From: Firmicutes bacterium UBA5486
GTDB lineage: Bacteria > Bacillota > UBA4882 > UBA10575
Direction: 5' to 3'
NCBI GenBank assembly: GCA_002427045.1
Contig: DIPO01000080.1
Location: forward strand, 21,797 to 43,127
DNA length: 21,331 nucleotides
Shown piece by piece: positions 6,321-15,124 of this stretch. Position 1 is the stretch's first letter. Every line of letters starts with the position of its first letter. The notes beneath the pieces were generated by a model. The model was not told the DNA's origin. It saw only the letters and a program-made list of their open reading frames with translations, and ran no database searches. The position numbers were made by a program, and so were the translations under genes.

Positions 6321-7668
6321 GGGCTATTTTTTTTTTAGGTAGTATTTGTGGATGAAAAACAGTCTCTTTAAGGAGTAGAAGGCTGAACAGGATCTGGCTA
6401 AAGGTTAAACCCCAAGCTGCACCAGCCAGCCCAAAGTCGGGCAAGGGAACGAAAGCCGCGGAAACTCCGGTTTTTATTACAATTAAAATAAGGGTGACTT
6501 GAAGAAGAAATATTTGTTTTCCTAGTCCTTCGGCAATTGGGATTAAAAGATTATTGATGATCATAAAAGGGAGAGCTGGGAGGAGAAAAGGGAAAAATTT
6601 AGTAGCGGAAGTAGTCTTATAAAGAATTAAAGATAAGGCTTTGCCATAACGAAGTAGTAAGAAAGATACAATTAAACCATAAAGAAAAGCAAACCCAAGC
6701 AAGTATCGGATTTTACGTAAAAAAAGTGGCAGGTCTTTTTTTACACTCATTTTAGCAGTGGCTGGTAAAATTAAGGTGGAGACTGGAGAGAATAAAAAAA
6801 GAGGAAAAAAAAGAAGAGGGGTAGCCATGCTCCAGTATTCTCCTAATTCTTTTGCAATTAAAGAAGGGGTTAATCCTCCCTGCCGAAGAAGTTTAGGTAG
6901 AAGGAATCCATCGGTAATCCTAGAGATTGAAAGAAGAAGTTGTTGGGTCATGATCGGTAAAGAAGCTCTTAGTAAGCCGATAAAATCCCGTTTTATGGGG
7001 CTTGAAGTGGCAGTGGTTTTCAGTTTAGGAGCAATGTTGATCCGGTCATATATTAGAAGCAATAGTAAGCAAATACTTTCTCCTACCAGAAACCCTTTAG
7101 CTAGTAAGCAAGCTCCTTTTTCCGCACTAGTAATTAACGAGGTAAGTAGAATAGAGAAGACAAAGGCTGCTTCACCTAGAATTTCAGAGATATTAGAACA
7201 AGCAAGAGGAATGGGCTTGTTTAGTCCGCGGAAATAACCATGATAAACTATAGATAAACTGTTAAGTAATAAAGTTAAACCTAAAAATTTTAAAATAGGT
7301 CCAGTTCGATAATCATTATAAAAAAGGCGGCCCATAGAATCAGAATATATAAAAAGAATTAGCGAGAAAAAAGTGGCAGGAATCGTAACCAAGAAGAAAG
7401 TATTTTTTTTGGTTTCAAGAATTTGCGCAGAGTTATTTTTAGCATTTTCTATAGCTGTCAAGCGCGCAAGTGTCGTAGGTAACCCCATGGTAACAAAAAT
7501 GACAACCAGCCGGTAAAAAGGGAAGACCATTCCTAAAAGGCCGAAGGCCTCTGCCCCCAAATGACGGATTAAGTAAATCCTATATATTTCGCCAAAAATT
7601 CGGAGAAAAAGATTGGATAAGCTTAAAATCATTACATTTTTGAATTCAGGTAATAAATGCTGGTTCAA
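6295..7668 (-). CDS. SpoVB-like polysaccharide/lipid flippase (MOP superfamily)
   Basis: A 457-residue integral membrane protein with roughly 12-14 hydrophobic segments. The N-terminus (LSLSNLFLRIFGEIYRIYLI, then GAEAFGLLGMVFPFYRLVV and MGLPTTLARLTA) is characteristic of SpoVB and related lipid-linked oligosaccharide flippases. SpoVB-type proteins act in spore cortex formation or cell-surface polymer export; the substrate here is unknown. It is somewhat shorter than typical SpoVB (about 520). The start is TTG 7668, supported by GGAGG upstream on the - strand. It is the only long - strand gene here and separates the transporter from nadK. Its last codons (GLD-stop) lie inside the tandem repeat. 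A second flippase, MurJ, is at 17363. Confidence 0.85.
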   Translation of the reverse strand: MNQHLLPEFKNVMILSLSNLFLRIFGEIYRIYLIRHLGAEAFGLLGMVFPFYRLVVIFVTMGLPTTLARLTAIENAKNNSAQILETKKNTFFLVTIPATFFSLILFIYSDSMGRLFYNDYRTGPILKFLGLTLLLNSLSIVYHGYFRGLNKPIPLACSNISEILGEAAFVFSILLTSLITSAEKGACLLAKGFLVGESICLLLLLIYDRINIAPKLKTTATSSPIKRDFIGLLRASLPIMTQQLLLSISRITDGFLLPKLLRQGGLTPSLIAKELGEYWSMATPLLFFPLFLFSPVSTLILPATAKMSVKKDLPLFLRKIRYLLGFAFLYGLIVSFLLLRYGKALSLILYKTTSATKFFPFLLPALPFMIINNLLIPIAEGLGKQIFLLQVTLILIVIKTGVSAAFVPLPDFGLAGAAWGLTFSQILFSLLLLKETVFHPQILPKKKIALVDSSGLD

Positions 7669-7784
7669 GCTTTAACCTCCAAACTTTTTGTGCTTTCTCA
7701 ATTTAGCTGGGCTTTTATTTTACATCCAGTTTTGGGCTAATTAAATTTCTTGAATTTGGCTTAAAGGTACGAAATATGGTAATT

Positions 7785-7860
7785 GAGGAAATTGCAACTT
7801 AACATTGGCATCAATTTAACCACAATATATTGTGAATGATATTAAATAATTGAAATTATG
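7785..7860 (+). repeat. 77-bp regulatory module, copy A
   Basis: It aligns end to end with copy B (8021-8097), with a one-base gap. Shared parts are GAGGAAATTGCA at the start, the CCACAATATAT box in the middle and a TTATG end after an AT-rich stretch. Identity is roughly three-quarters by eye. The copies lie 236 bp apart in the same orientation, so the nadK leader probably arose by duplication. Confidence 0.65.
7820..7835. promoter_or_regulatory. NrdR-like box A upstream of nadK
   Basis: CCACAATATATTGTGA contains a perfect 14-bp palindrome (CACAATATATTGTG) and an exact CWATATATWG core. It differs from the NrdR consensus only in outer, weakly conserved bases. Confidence 0.5.
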
Positions 7861-8020
7861 AGAACTTTAAATTTCGTAATTACCTTATATATTGTAGTAT
7901 GTGAGTTAAAATGAAGATCCTGTAATTAGCCATAATAATATAAAAGTATGTCTCTTTGGGTATCTTCATGCAGGATTTTTCCTAGATCTAATGAATAAAT
8001 ATAAGGATTGTTAATAACAG

Positions 8021-8097
8021 GAGGGAATTGCATAATTACCTTAAGTATGTATTTGACCACAATATATAGTGATCAAATTTGAAATAATTTAATTATG
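8021..8097 (+). repeat. 77-bp regulatory module, copy B
   Basis: This is the partner of 7785-7860 and ends 23 bases before the nadK start. Its AATTGCATAATTACC (8026-8040) also recurs exactly after holB at 2507-2521. Confidence 0.65.
8057..8072. promoter_or_regulatory. NrdR-like box B upstream of nadK
   Basis: CCACAATATATAGTGA has an exact CWATATATWG core at 8060-8069. TATAGT inside it is a plausible -10, which would start transcription near 8077, about 44 bases before nadK, so a bound repressor would block the promoter. It lies 237 bp from box A, far beyond the usual 31-32 bp pairing. Confidence 0.5.
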
Positions 8098-8120
8098 AAA
8101 TCCAATTCAGAGGTGTATTA

Positions 8121-8978
8121 ATGAAGACAATTGGTATTTTCCCATATTTAAAGAAGCCTCGTGCTACTGAGGTAAGTTTAGAATTAGCAAATCTGCTGAA
8201 AAAATCAGGTTTTGAGGTAGTAATGGAAGATAAGATTGCTAAACAGCTTGGGCAAGAAGAGTGGGGCCTGGATAAAGAAGGATTACTCAGTAGTATCGAC
8301 CTGGGTATTGTCTTAGGAGGGGATGGGGCATTACTCTATCTGGCCCGTCTTCTATATCCTAGAGAGATCCCGATTTTCGGAATAAACCTGGGGCGTTTAG
8401 GTTTTTTAACGGAGGTAGAGGATAAAGATTTAAATTTTGCAGTAGAAAAATTAAAACAAGGCGATTTTCTAATGGAAAACAGGATTATGGTTGGAGCAGA
8501 AGTTGTTCGTAGGGGGAAGCCCGTCGGCAGTTTAGTGGGATTAAATGATATAGTTATTAATAAAGGGGCTTCATCCAGGATGTTGCGGTTAGAAATTTTA
8601 ATTGATCGGTATTTAACTGCTACCATGCCAGCAGATGGCTTGATTATTTCCACACCAACAGGGTCGACTGCCTACTCTTTATCAGCAGGAGGATCCATTT
8701 TAGATCCCCAGTTATCAGCATTAATTTTAACTCCGATCTGTGCACATTCTTTCTTTACCCGGCCATTGGTAGTCGGTAGCAAATCTATTATTGAAGTAAA
8801 ATTTACAGAATTAGCTAATGAAGCAATCTTGACAGCTGATGGACAGGAAGGAATCAGACTGGAAGCGGATGATGTAATAAGAATTTTCACTGCTCCTCAT
8901 TTTACTAAATTTGTTCGTTTTAAAGAAAAAAGCTTTTACAATATTCTCAGAGAAAAGATAAAACAAGGAAGGTTATAA
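8121..8978 (+). CDS. nadK: NAD kinase
   Basis: Phosphorylates NAD to NADP in the cytoplasm and so feeds the NADPH pool, including that used to recycle thioredoxin for ribonucleotide reduction. At 285 residues it has normal length. The GGDG motif (66-69, in VLGGDGALLYLAR), the NDIVINKG motif (142-149) and the Gly-rich DGLIISTPTGSTAYSLSAGG block (172-191) are all intact. It starts a tight run: argR begins 12 bases after its stop. nadK-argR-recN is a common order in Clostridia. The leader carries two NrdR-like boxes. Confidence 0.97.
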   Translation: MKTIGIFPYLKKPRATEVSLELANLLKKSGFEVVMEDKIAKQLGQEEWGLDKEGLLSSIDLGIVLGGDGALLYLARLLYPREIPIFGINLGRLGFLTEVEDKDLNFAVEKLKQGDFLMENRIMVGAEVVRRGKPVGSLVGLNDIVINKGASSRMLRLEILIDRYLTATMPADGLIISTPTGSTAYSLSAGGSILDPQLSALILTPICAHSFFTRPLVVGSKSIIEVKFTELANEAILTADGQEGIRLEADDVIRIFTAPHFTKFVRFKEKSFYNILREKIKQGRL

Positions 8979-8990
8979 GGAGTGTGATCA

Positions 8991-9443
8991 ATGAAAACCC
9001 GTCGTCAAGCCTTAATCCTAACAATTATTAGGGAAAAAGCGATTGAAACCCAAGAAGAACTAGGAAAAGCTTTGAAAGAAGAGGGGGTAAAGGTCACCCA
9101 GGCTACACTCTCTAGGGACATTAAAGAATTAGGTTTAATTAAAATACCTACCCCGGCAGGCCATTACCGTTATTCTTTACCTACGGATCAAAGCTTTTCA
9201 GATGTCTTGGAACGGGCGGAATTAATGTTTAAAAACTCTGTAACTTCGATTGATTATAGTGAGAATTTAATTATTATAAAGACGACTACCGGGACTGCCC
9301 AAGGAGTAGCAGCGGCCTTGGATGACCTTGACTGGAAAGAGGTTATGGGGACGATTGCAGGTGATGATTCAATTCTAGTAATCGTTAGAAAAAAACAACA
9401 AGTAGAAAAAGTATTAAATGGTTTGTATAAATTGAGGAGGTAA
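8991..9443 (+). CDS. argR: Arginine repressor ArgR/AhrC
   Basis: A 150-residue hexameric transcription factor that represses arginine synthesis and activates catabolism when arginine is bound. The N-terminal winged helix has QATLSRDIKELGL (37-49) as the recognition region. The C-terminal oligomerisation domain has the arginine-binding motif GTIAGDD (120-126). The ribosome site is AAGGAGTG. recN begins six bases after it. I looked for an ArgR box by the transporter operon and saw none that I would call. Confidence 0.96.
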   Translation: MKTRRQALILTIIREKAIETQEELGKALKEEGVKVTQATLSRDIKELGLIKIPTPAGHYRYSLPTDQSFSDVLERAELMFKNSVTSIDYSENLIIIKTTTGTAQGVAAALDDLDWKEVMGTIAGDDSILVIVRKKQQVEKVLNGLYKLRR

Positions 9444-9448
9444 AAATT

Positions 9449-11197
9449 ATGCTTCGGGAGCTTGTCATCGAGAATTTTGCTTTGATTGACCGGCTTCGTC
9501 TTGAGTTCGAAGAGGGATTTAATATTCTGACCGGGGAAACTGGTGCAGGGAAATCAATAATCATTGATGCTGTCAGTTTAATTCTTGGCGGACGGTCTTC
9601 TTCAGAGCAGGTTAGGGCTGGAAAGGAATCAGCACAAATTGAGGGAGTTTTCGAACTTGATGACAACCAAGAGCTCTTTCAGATTCTTGCGGAATGGGGA
9701 ATACCTCTAGCAGAGGATCGGTTACTAGTTATTAACCGGGAGGTAAACCAATCGGGGAGAAGCCGTGCTCGGATCAATGGACAGACAGTTACAGTATTAA
9801 CTTTGAGAAGAGTTGGCGAGTTTATCATGGATATTCATGGGCAGCATGAACACCAGTCTCTACTCTCCTCGATTAAACAACGGGAGATTCTCGATAGTTT
9901 TGGTGGGGAACCGATAAAAAATAAATTAGAAGAAGTTTCTAATTTGTATTACCAATGGCAAGAAATAAAAAAGGAATTAGGAACGCTTACCACCAATGAG
10001 CAAGAGAAGAATCAGCGGTTGGAATTTCTTGCTTTTCAATTACAAGAGATTGAAAGAGCGAATCTCAAACCAGAAGAAGAAGCAGCTTTGGATAAAGAAA
10101 GACAAGTCTTAGCCGGGGCAGAGAGACTCTATGAAGCAGCATCAGCTACCTATCAACTATTGTATGGCGGGGAGGAACCCGGTTCTGCCCTTGATAAGCT
10201 GGGGGAAGGGGTTCAGGAACTCGAGAAAGCGGTAGAGATAGATCTTGGACTAGAAAAATGGGTAGAGCTGCTCAAACAAGCTGCTTATCAGTTAGAAGAG
10301 GTTTCTCGAGAAATCAGGTCCTACCGTGATCAGATTGAATTTAATCCTGAAGAATTATCACAGATTGAAGAAAGATTAGATGAGATTAGTAAACTAAAAA
10401 GAAAATACGGAAAAAGCATACCACAGATTTTAGAATATTCCGAAAGAATCCGGAAGGAATTAACCTCCATAGAGGATCGGTCGGAGCGAATTGAGACTCT
10501 AAGTAAGGAGCTTAAAGAGAAGGAAAAGAGGCTTGCTGTGGCAGTTCAAGAGCTTTCGGCTCTTAGGAAGGAGACGGCGGAGCGTCTTGAAACAGCAGTG
10601 TCTAAAGAATTGGCTGAAGTTAATATGGCAAAAACCGTATTTAAGATTACTTTAAAACGGAACTTTGATGAGCAGGATGGCTTATTAGTGGGTAAGGAAA
10701 AAGTTGCGGTTGGCAAGTACGGAATCGATCAAGTGGACTTTATGGTTGCCCCTAACCCCGGAGAGGGTTTACGACTGATGACCAAAATTGCTTCCGGAGG
10801 AGAGCTTTCCCGTTTAATGCTGGTACTCAAGGTAATAATGGCCGAAGAGGATCAGATCCCAACCATGGTCTTTGATGAAATTGATGTAGGGATTGGGGGC
10901 CGTACTGCACAAGCAGTAGCGGAAAAACTTTTGATACTGGGCCTTTCCCACCAGGTTATTTGTGTTACTCACCTTCCCCAGATTGCTAGTATGGCAAACC
11001 GCCATTTTTACATCGAAAAGAAAGCGATTGGGGAGCGAACGATGGTTGAAGTTCGGACGCTAGGAAATAATGACCGGGTTGAGGAACTAGCCCGGATGCT
11101 AGGTGGGGCGGAGGTTACTTCTACTACTCGGGAACATGCCAGAGAAATGTTGCTACTTGCAGACTCAGTTCGCATTAATAAAGCGGGACAGGGGTGA
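9449..11197 (+). CDS. recN: DNA repair protein RecN (SMC-like ATPase)
   Basis: An SMC-family ATPase recruited early to double-strand breaks. At 582 residues it is full length. Walker A is GETGAGKS (29-36). A long charged coiled-coil region spans roughly 150-385. The C-terminal half has the signature ASGGELSRLML (about 448-458) and Walker B MVFDEIDVGIGG (from about 473). AGGAGG lies before the ATG. In many Clostridia spoIVB and spo0A follow recN; here the competence genes follow instead. Confidence 0.97.
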   Translation: MLRELVIENFALIDRLRLEFEEGFNILTGETGAGKSIIIDAVSLILGGRSSSEQVRAGKESAQIEGVFELDDNQELFQILAEWGIPLAEDRLLVINREVNQSGRSRARINGQTVTVLTLRRVGEFIMDIHGQHEHQSLLSSIKQREILDSFGGEPIKNKLEEVSNLYYQWQEIKKELGTLTTNEQEKNQRLEFLAFQLQEIERANLKPEEEAALDKERQVLAGAERLYEAASATYQLLYGGEEPGSALDKLGEGVQELEKAVEIDLGLEKWVELLKQAAYQLEEVSREIRSYRDQIEFNPEELSQIEERLDEISKLKRKYGKSIPQILEYSERIRKELTSIEDRSERIETLSKELKEKEKRLAVAVQELSALRKETAERLETAVSKELAEVNMAKTVFKITLKRNFDEQDGLLVGKEKVAVGKYGIDQVDFMVAPNPGEGLRLMTKIASGGELSRLMLVLKVIMAEEDQIPTMVFDEIDVGIGGRTAQAVAEKLLILGLSHQVICVTHLPQIASMANRHFYIEKKAIGERTMVEVRTLGNNDRVEELARMLGGAEVTSTTREHAREMLLLADSVRINKAGQG

Positions 11198-11204
11198 GAG
11201 CAGG

Positions 11205-11723
11205 GTGCTGGAAGAACTCTCTAAACAACAACGCAGAGTTCTGCTTTTATTGGCAATGGCGATTTTTCTTGGTGCCGGAAATTTATGGTACCGGTCTTTT
11301 AAGCGTGCGCCGGTAGAAATCCATCTAGTTTCTCCGATTACCGTGCCATGGCCTGAGTTTGAAACTGCCAGCGAGGTGCCTCGAACTGCTACATTCGAGA
11401 ATAAAGATCAACCGATTAATAAGGATGAGACTGCCCCTAAGGTAAAACCAGAGACATCAGTATCTTTATCTAATAAACAAGAACAGCTTGTTGTTGAGAC
11501 TAAGGAGTTGCCCAAAAAACAACTGTCGGTACTTATAGACCCGAATACTGCTAATAGTGAAGAACTTCAGAGGATTCCTGGCATCGGGCCGGTTCTGGCT
11601 TCCAGGATCATTGAATACCGGGAGCAGCAAAAGCAGTTTACAAGACCTGAAGATTTACTGGAGGTGAAAGGAATAGGGGAGAAGACCCTGCAAAAGATGA
11701 AGGAATATATCCAGATTAAATAA
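11205..11723 (+). CDS. comEA: Competence protein ComEA (DNA receptor)
   Basis: A 172-residue membrane-anchored DNA-binding protein that passes double-stranded DNA to the uptake channel. It has an N-terminal hydrophobic anchor (VLLLLAMAIFLGAGNLWY), a charged, low-complexity linker, and a C-terminal helix-hairpin-helix domain (NTANSEELQRIPGIGPVLAS, then LLEVKGIGEKTLQKM). It lacks the extra SLBB-like domain of longer ComEA proteins. I start it at GTG 11205, just after recN and preceded by AGGGG; an earlier in-frame ATG (11103) lies inside recN and would add a non-family N-terminus. The stop overlaps the ATG of comEC. Confidence 0.9.
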   Translation: MLEELSKQQRRVLLLLAMAIFLGAGNLWYRSFKRAPVEIHLVSPITVPWPEFETASEVPRTATFENKDQPINKDETAPKVKPETSVSLSNKQEQLVVETKELPKKQLSVLIDPNTANSEELQRIPGIGPVLASRIIEYREQQKQFTRPEDLLEVKGIGEKTLQKMKEYIQIK

Positions 11724-14062
11724 TGAATTCTTCTTCTTCGCCTCTATTCTTTCCCGCTATTACTCTTGGTTGTGGGATTATTGCCGGCTGGTATATAGGA
11801 GCGCGGCAAAACCTTTACTATTTATGCTTTGGTATTTTCGTATTATTCATCTGTTGGCTTTTATTGCGGAAGCAAAAGCGGATGGCAGCATTAATTATTA
11901 TTTTTTCTCTGGGTTTATTTTTAGGAGTAGTTAAGCGTCAGTCACACCTAAAAGATTATGAAGCTTTTGATATTTACCGGAATCAGCTGGTCAAAGTTAC
12001 GGGTACAGTTATAAAAACCTCGTCTCCCTGGCGGAATGGTTCAAGATTCTTTCTTCGTGTAGAGACCATCAATAATAAGGCTTTAAAAATTAACCCTAAA
12101 TGGGAAGTCTTTAGTTTTGCACAACGGCAATTTAATTATGGCCAGTTGCTGGAGATGACAGGAGAACTATTTGGAGAAGATTCCGGAGAGGCTACGAGTT
12201 GGGCCAGGCAAGGAATAACAAGAGGTCTACAGGCAAGAGGGGAACCGATTATTATAGGGGAAGGGAAAGGAAACCCTGTCCTCCATTTTGCTGATCATTT
12301 ACGAGGGAGATTACTGAGAGTGGGAGAAGAGACGCTCTCTCCAGCGGCTGCTACCCTTCTCCATGGTATGTTATTTGGGGAGCGGGAAGATAAATTAACC
12401 TCCCTAGAGTTTCAACGGGCAGGGGTAGCCCATCTACTATCCGTAAGTGGTTTGCACCTTATATTCTGGTTGGGATTGTTTTGGGGGTTAGGAAAAGTTT
12501 TTCGCCTTCCAGATCGCCTCCTTGCGGTTTTGGCGGTACCCTTAATTAGTATCTTTCTATTAATGGCTGGTGGGAAGCCTCCTGCTTTAAGAGCTGGATT
12601 AATGTCTCTATGTACACTGTTTGGAGAATTAACTCAGAGACGGATTTGGGGAGTTAATCTTTTGGCGGCAGCAGCTTGTGGAATAATGCTGGTTCGGCCT
12701 TTAGAAATATTTGCTCCGGGTTTTTGGCTTTCTTTTTCGGCTTGTGCCGGATTAATTATCTTATATCCACGGTGGGAAAAAGCGTTAAGAAACCAGAGTT
12801 TAATTCCACGGGTTAAACCTTTCCTCTTATCTCTTTCTGCTCAAACGGCAGTTTTCCCCCTAACAGCAAGGTTATTTGGAGGCATCTCTGTGGTGGGGCC
12901 CTTCTCTAACTTGATTTTGGTACCATTGGGCGCAATCATTGTTCAAATCGGATTGATGGCTGCAGTAGTAGGTTTGATTTATTTACCTGGAGCCCGGTTA
13001 TTAAATGCAGGAAATGAGATTATTATCTTTATATTCCGGCAAACTGTAAGAATTTTTTCGAAATCACCAGGGTATATAGGCTTCTCTCCCTGGCCTTGGA
13101 TGGTGGTAATTATAGTGTATGCTATGATCGGGTTATTAACCTGGAGCCTTGAAATTAACCCTGTAAATAAGAAACGCCGACTTCCTCTTTTTTATATTTT
13201 GCTAATTATCGGTCTCTTGGGACTGTTGACTACGGGGTATTTTCTCTGGCAGGAATATCGGCCTGGCTTAGAGCTTGCGCTTTTAGATGTTGGGCAGGGG
13301 GATGCGATCTTTATTACCGCTCCCGGGGGCTATAATATGCTGATTGATGGAGGCACAACCGAAGCATACCAGCGCGAGATTAGGCCTTTTTTAGAAGAGA
13401 AGGGGATTCAAAAGATAGATTTATTGGTGATTACTCATCCTCACGAGGATCACCTGGGAGGGGTAACTCGTCTATTAGAGGATAATCGGTTTGAAGTTGA
13501 GAGAATAATCGAGAGCGGAAACATTCATACGACTCAGTTATATCAAAAATTTTTGGAAACGGTAGAGACGGGTGAAAGTGAGATTCTTCGTGGGGTTCGA
13601 GGCACTTCTTTTCGATTAGGGGAATTAAAGGGAGTAGCCTTAAATCCACCTCCTAATTATCTTAAAGGAACAGGTACAGATCTAAATAATAATTCGCTAG
13701 TTTTATTATTAGAGTATAGTTCAATGCGAATACTTTTAACTGGGGATCTAGAAAAAGCAGGGGAAGAAGAGATGCTTAAGGTTTTTGGTGAGTCACTTCG
13801 CTCTAATATTTTAAAAGTAGGACACCATGGTGGAGAGGGTGGAAATTCAGATAAATGGTTAAAGATGGTCAGGCCGGAGATCGCCCTTATTTCAGTGGGG
13901 GGAGGTAATCCCTTTGGGCATCCATCTTCTGTTACCTTATCAAACCTAGAAGCGATTGATTCAAGAGTATATAGAACTGATCTAGATGGCCGTTTGATTA
14001 TTCGACTAAAACCTAGCCGTAAAGGCCGTCTGGCAAAGATTCTCGTGGAAAGAGGTAATTGA
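11723..14062 (+). CDS. comEC: DNA internalisation channel ComEC/Rec2
   Basis: A 779-residue polytopic membrane protein through which single-stranded DNA enters the cytosol in natural transformation. Its three expected parts are present: an N-terminal membrane and OB-like part, the Competence membrane domain (about 200-480, with LLHGMLFGERED and HLLSVSGLHL), and a C-terminal metallo-beta-lactamase-like domain from about 518 (LLDVGQGDA, ITHPHEDHLGG near 570, LLTGDLEKAGE, KVGHHGG). The MBL metal motif is complete, so a nuclease role is possible. It is translationally coupled to comEA and followed one base later by holA. Confidence 0.96.
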   Translation: MNSSSSPLFFPAITLGCGIIAGWYIGARQNLYYLCFGIFVLFICWLLLRKQKRMAALIIIFSLGLFLGVVKRQSHLKDYEAFDIYRNQLVKVTGTVIKTSSPWRNGSRFFLRVETINNKALKINPKWEVFSFAQRQFNYGQLLEMTGELFGEDSGEATSWARQGITRGLQARGEPIIIGEGKGNPVLHFADHLRGRLLRVGEETLSPAAATLLHGMLFGEREDKLTSLEFQRAGVAHLLSVSGLHLIFWLGLFWGLGKVFRLPDRLLAVLAVPLISIFLLMAGGKPPALRAGLMSLCTLFGELTQRRIWGVNLLAAAACGIMLVRPLEIFAPGFWLSFSACAGLIILYPRWEKALRNQSLIPRVKPFLLSLSAQTAVFPLTARLFGGISVVGPFSNLILVPLGAIIVQIGLMAAVVGLIYLPGARLLNAGNEIIIFIFRQTVRIFSKSPGYIGFSPWPWMVVIIVYAMIGLLTWSLEINPVNKKRRLPLFYILLIIGLLGLLTTGYFLWQEYRPGLELALLDVGQGDAIFITAPGGYNMLIDGGTTEAYQREIRPFLEEKGIQKIDLLVITHPHEDHLGGVTRLLEDNRFEVERIIESGNIHTTQLYQKFLETVETGESEILRGVRGTSFRLGELKGVALNPPPNYLKGTGTDLNNNSLVLLLEYSSMRILLTGDLEKAGEEEMLKVFGESLRSNILKVGHHGGEGGNSDKWLKMVRPEIALISVGGGNPFGHPSSVTLSNLEAIDSRVYRTDLDGRLIIRLKPSRKGRLAKILVERGN

Positions 14063-14063
14063 G

Positions 14064-15089
14064 ATGAAAGCAGAAGAATTTATATTTAAATTAGAAAAAA
14101 AGGGAAAAGAAGCAATTCCTCAGAAAATATTATTCTGGGGAGAGGAAGAATATTGGCTTAATACTGGAATTTCTATGATTAAACAGCTACTCTTTACTGT
14201 AGATGAGGAACAGTTTAACCGGGTTGATCTGGATTTAAAAAGTGTTGAAGGAGAAAATATTATTGACTGGGTGGGGACTCCACCTCTTTTTGGTTCTAAC
14301 CGGTTGGTTATTCTAAGGGGGCTTGAGAATCTTAATTCTGCTCAAGAAACTTCTTTTTTAAAGTCGATAGAACGAGCTGCTGATGGAGTTATTATCATTA
14401 TTACCGCCCGGCATCTTGATCGTAGAAAGAAGTTTATTAAGAAAGTTTTGGAGTTATTTACAGAAATACAATGTTCACCTTTAAAGGCTTTTGAAGCCAG
14501 GAAATGGGTTATGGCTGAAGCAAAAAAAATTGGCCTGAATTTATCCATGGAGAAGGCCAATTATCTGATTGAAATAAAGGGGACATCCTTAAGCAATTTA
14601 AAAAATGAATTAATAAAAATGCAAACCTTTATGGGAGAAGATAAACAGAGAATTTCTTCCGAGGAGTGGGAATCTTTACTAGGGGAAGCTTCTGAGGCCA
14701 ATATATTCCAAATGATGGATGGTGCTCTGGAGGGAAAACCTGGTGAAGCAATTATTCTTCTTAAGCGGTTATTAGCGGCTGGTGAACCGGAAATCAAAAT
14801 TTTAGCCATGTTAGGAGGACAAATCCGGAGGTTAATGATAGCGTGGATTCTTATAGAGCAAGGGCGAGAGAATGATTTACAAAAAGAGCTTGCTTGTCAT
14901 CCTTATATGGCTAAAAAATTAAGAGCAAAAGCCCAAGGGCTTACGTATCAACAATTGCGTCTTGCACACCAGAGAGTCCTGAGGGCTGATTATAAACTCA
15001 AGACCGGAGCAGTTGATCCCCAGATTGAAATGGAGATGGTATTATTGGATTTAGGAATTGTCTTTACAGAAAGAGAAAGGGTTTTATAG
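14064..15089 (+). CDS. holA: DNA polymerase III subunit delta (clamp loader)
   Basis: Delta is the subunit that opens the beta clamp within the clamp loader. The length of 341 residues is normal. The N-terminal part shows the family pattern (KILFWGEEEYWLNTGISMIKQLL, then the TPPLFGSNRLVILRGLENL stretch), and the C-terminal helical collar contains LAMLGGQIRRLMIAWILIEQG and the typical ending with KTGAVDPQIEMEMVLLDL. It is almost contiguous with comEC, as in many Firmicutes, and ends in a terminator shared with rpsT. Its partner delta' is in the tmk block. Confidence 0.93.
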   Translation: MKAEEFIFKLEKKGKEAIPQKILFWGEEEYWLNTGISMIKQLLFTVDEEQFNRVDLDLKSVEGENIIDWVGTPPLFGSNRLVILRGLENLNSAQETSFLKSIERAADGVIIIITARHLDRRKKFIKKVLELFTEIQCSPLKAFEARKWVMAEAKKIGLNLSMEKANYLIEIKGTSLSNLKNELIKMQTFMGEDKQRISSEEWESLLGEASEANIFQMMDGALEGKPGEAIILLKRLLAAGEPEIKILAMLGGQIRRLMIAWILIEQGRENDLQKELACHPYMAKKLRAKAQGLTYQQLRLAHQRVLRADYKLKTGAVDPQIEMEMVLLDLGIVFTERERVL

Positions 15090-15124
15090 AACAAACTCAG
15101 GAGGTTTAACCTCCTGAGTTTGTT
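15090..15124. terminator. Bidirectional terminator between holA and rpsT
   Basis: AACAAACTCAGGAGG (15090-15104) pairs perfectly with CCTCCTGAGTTTGTT (15110-15124) around TTTAA. The right arm touches the rpsT stop codon (15123-15125). The T-tract is short on either side, but a 15-bp perfect stem between convergent genes is a clear terminator candidate. Confidence 0.85.

Larger units (their letters stand above)
7669..8120. other. Divergent regulatory region, flippase gene / nadK
   Basis: A stretch of 452 bases without a gene, strongly AT-rich. It holds two diverged copies of a module of about 77 bp (7785-7860 and 8021-8097), each with an NrdR-like box, a weaker third palindrome (7882-7897) and complementary segments that could form alternative RNA pairings (7911-7976). 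I cannot place a confident -35/-10 pair. TATAGT (8065-8070) inside the second box is the best -10 candidate for nadK. Confidence 0.6.

Noticed and set aside
6758..7237. 159-codon + strand frame
   Set aside because: It is antisense to the SpoVB-like gene and its product is basic and unlike any family; it is a shadow of a hydrophobic coding sequence.
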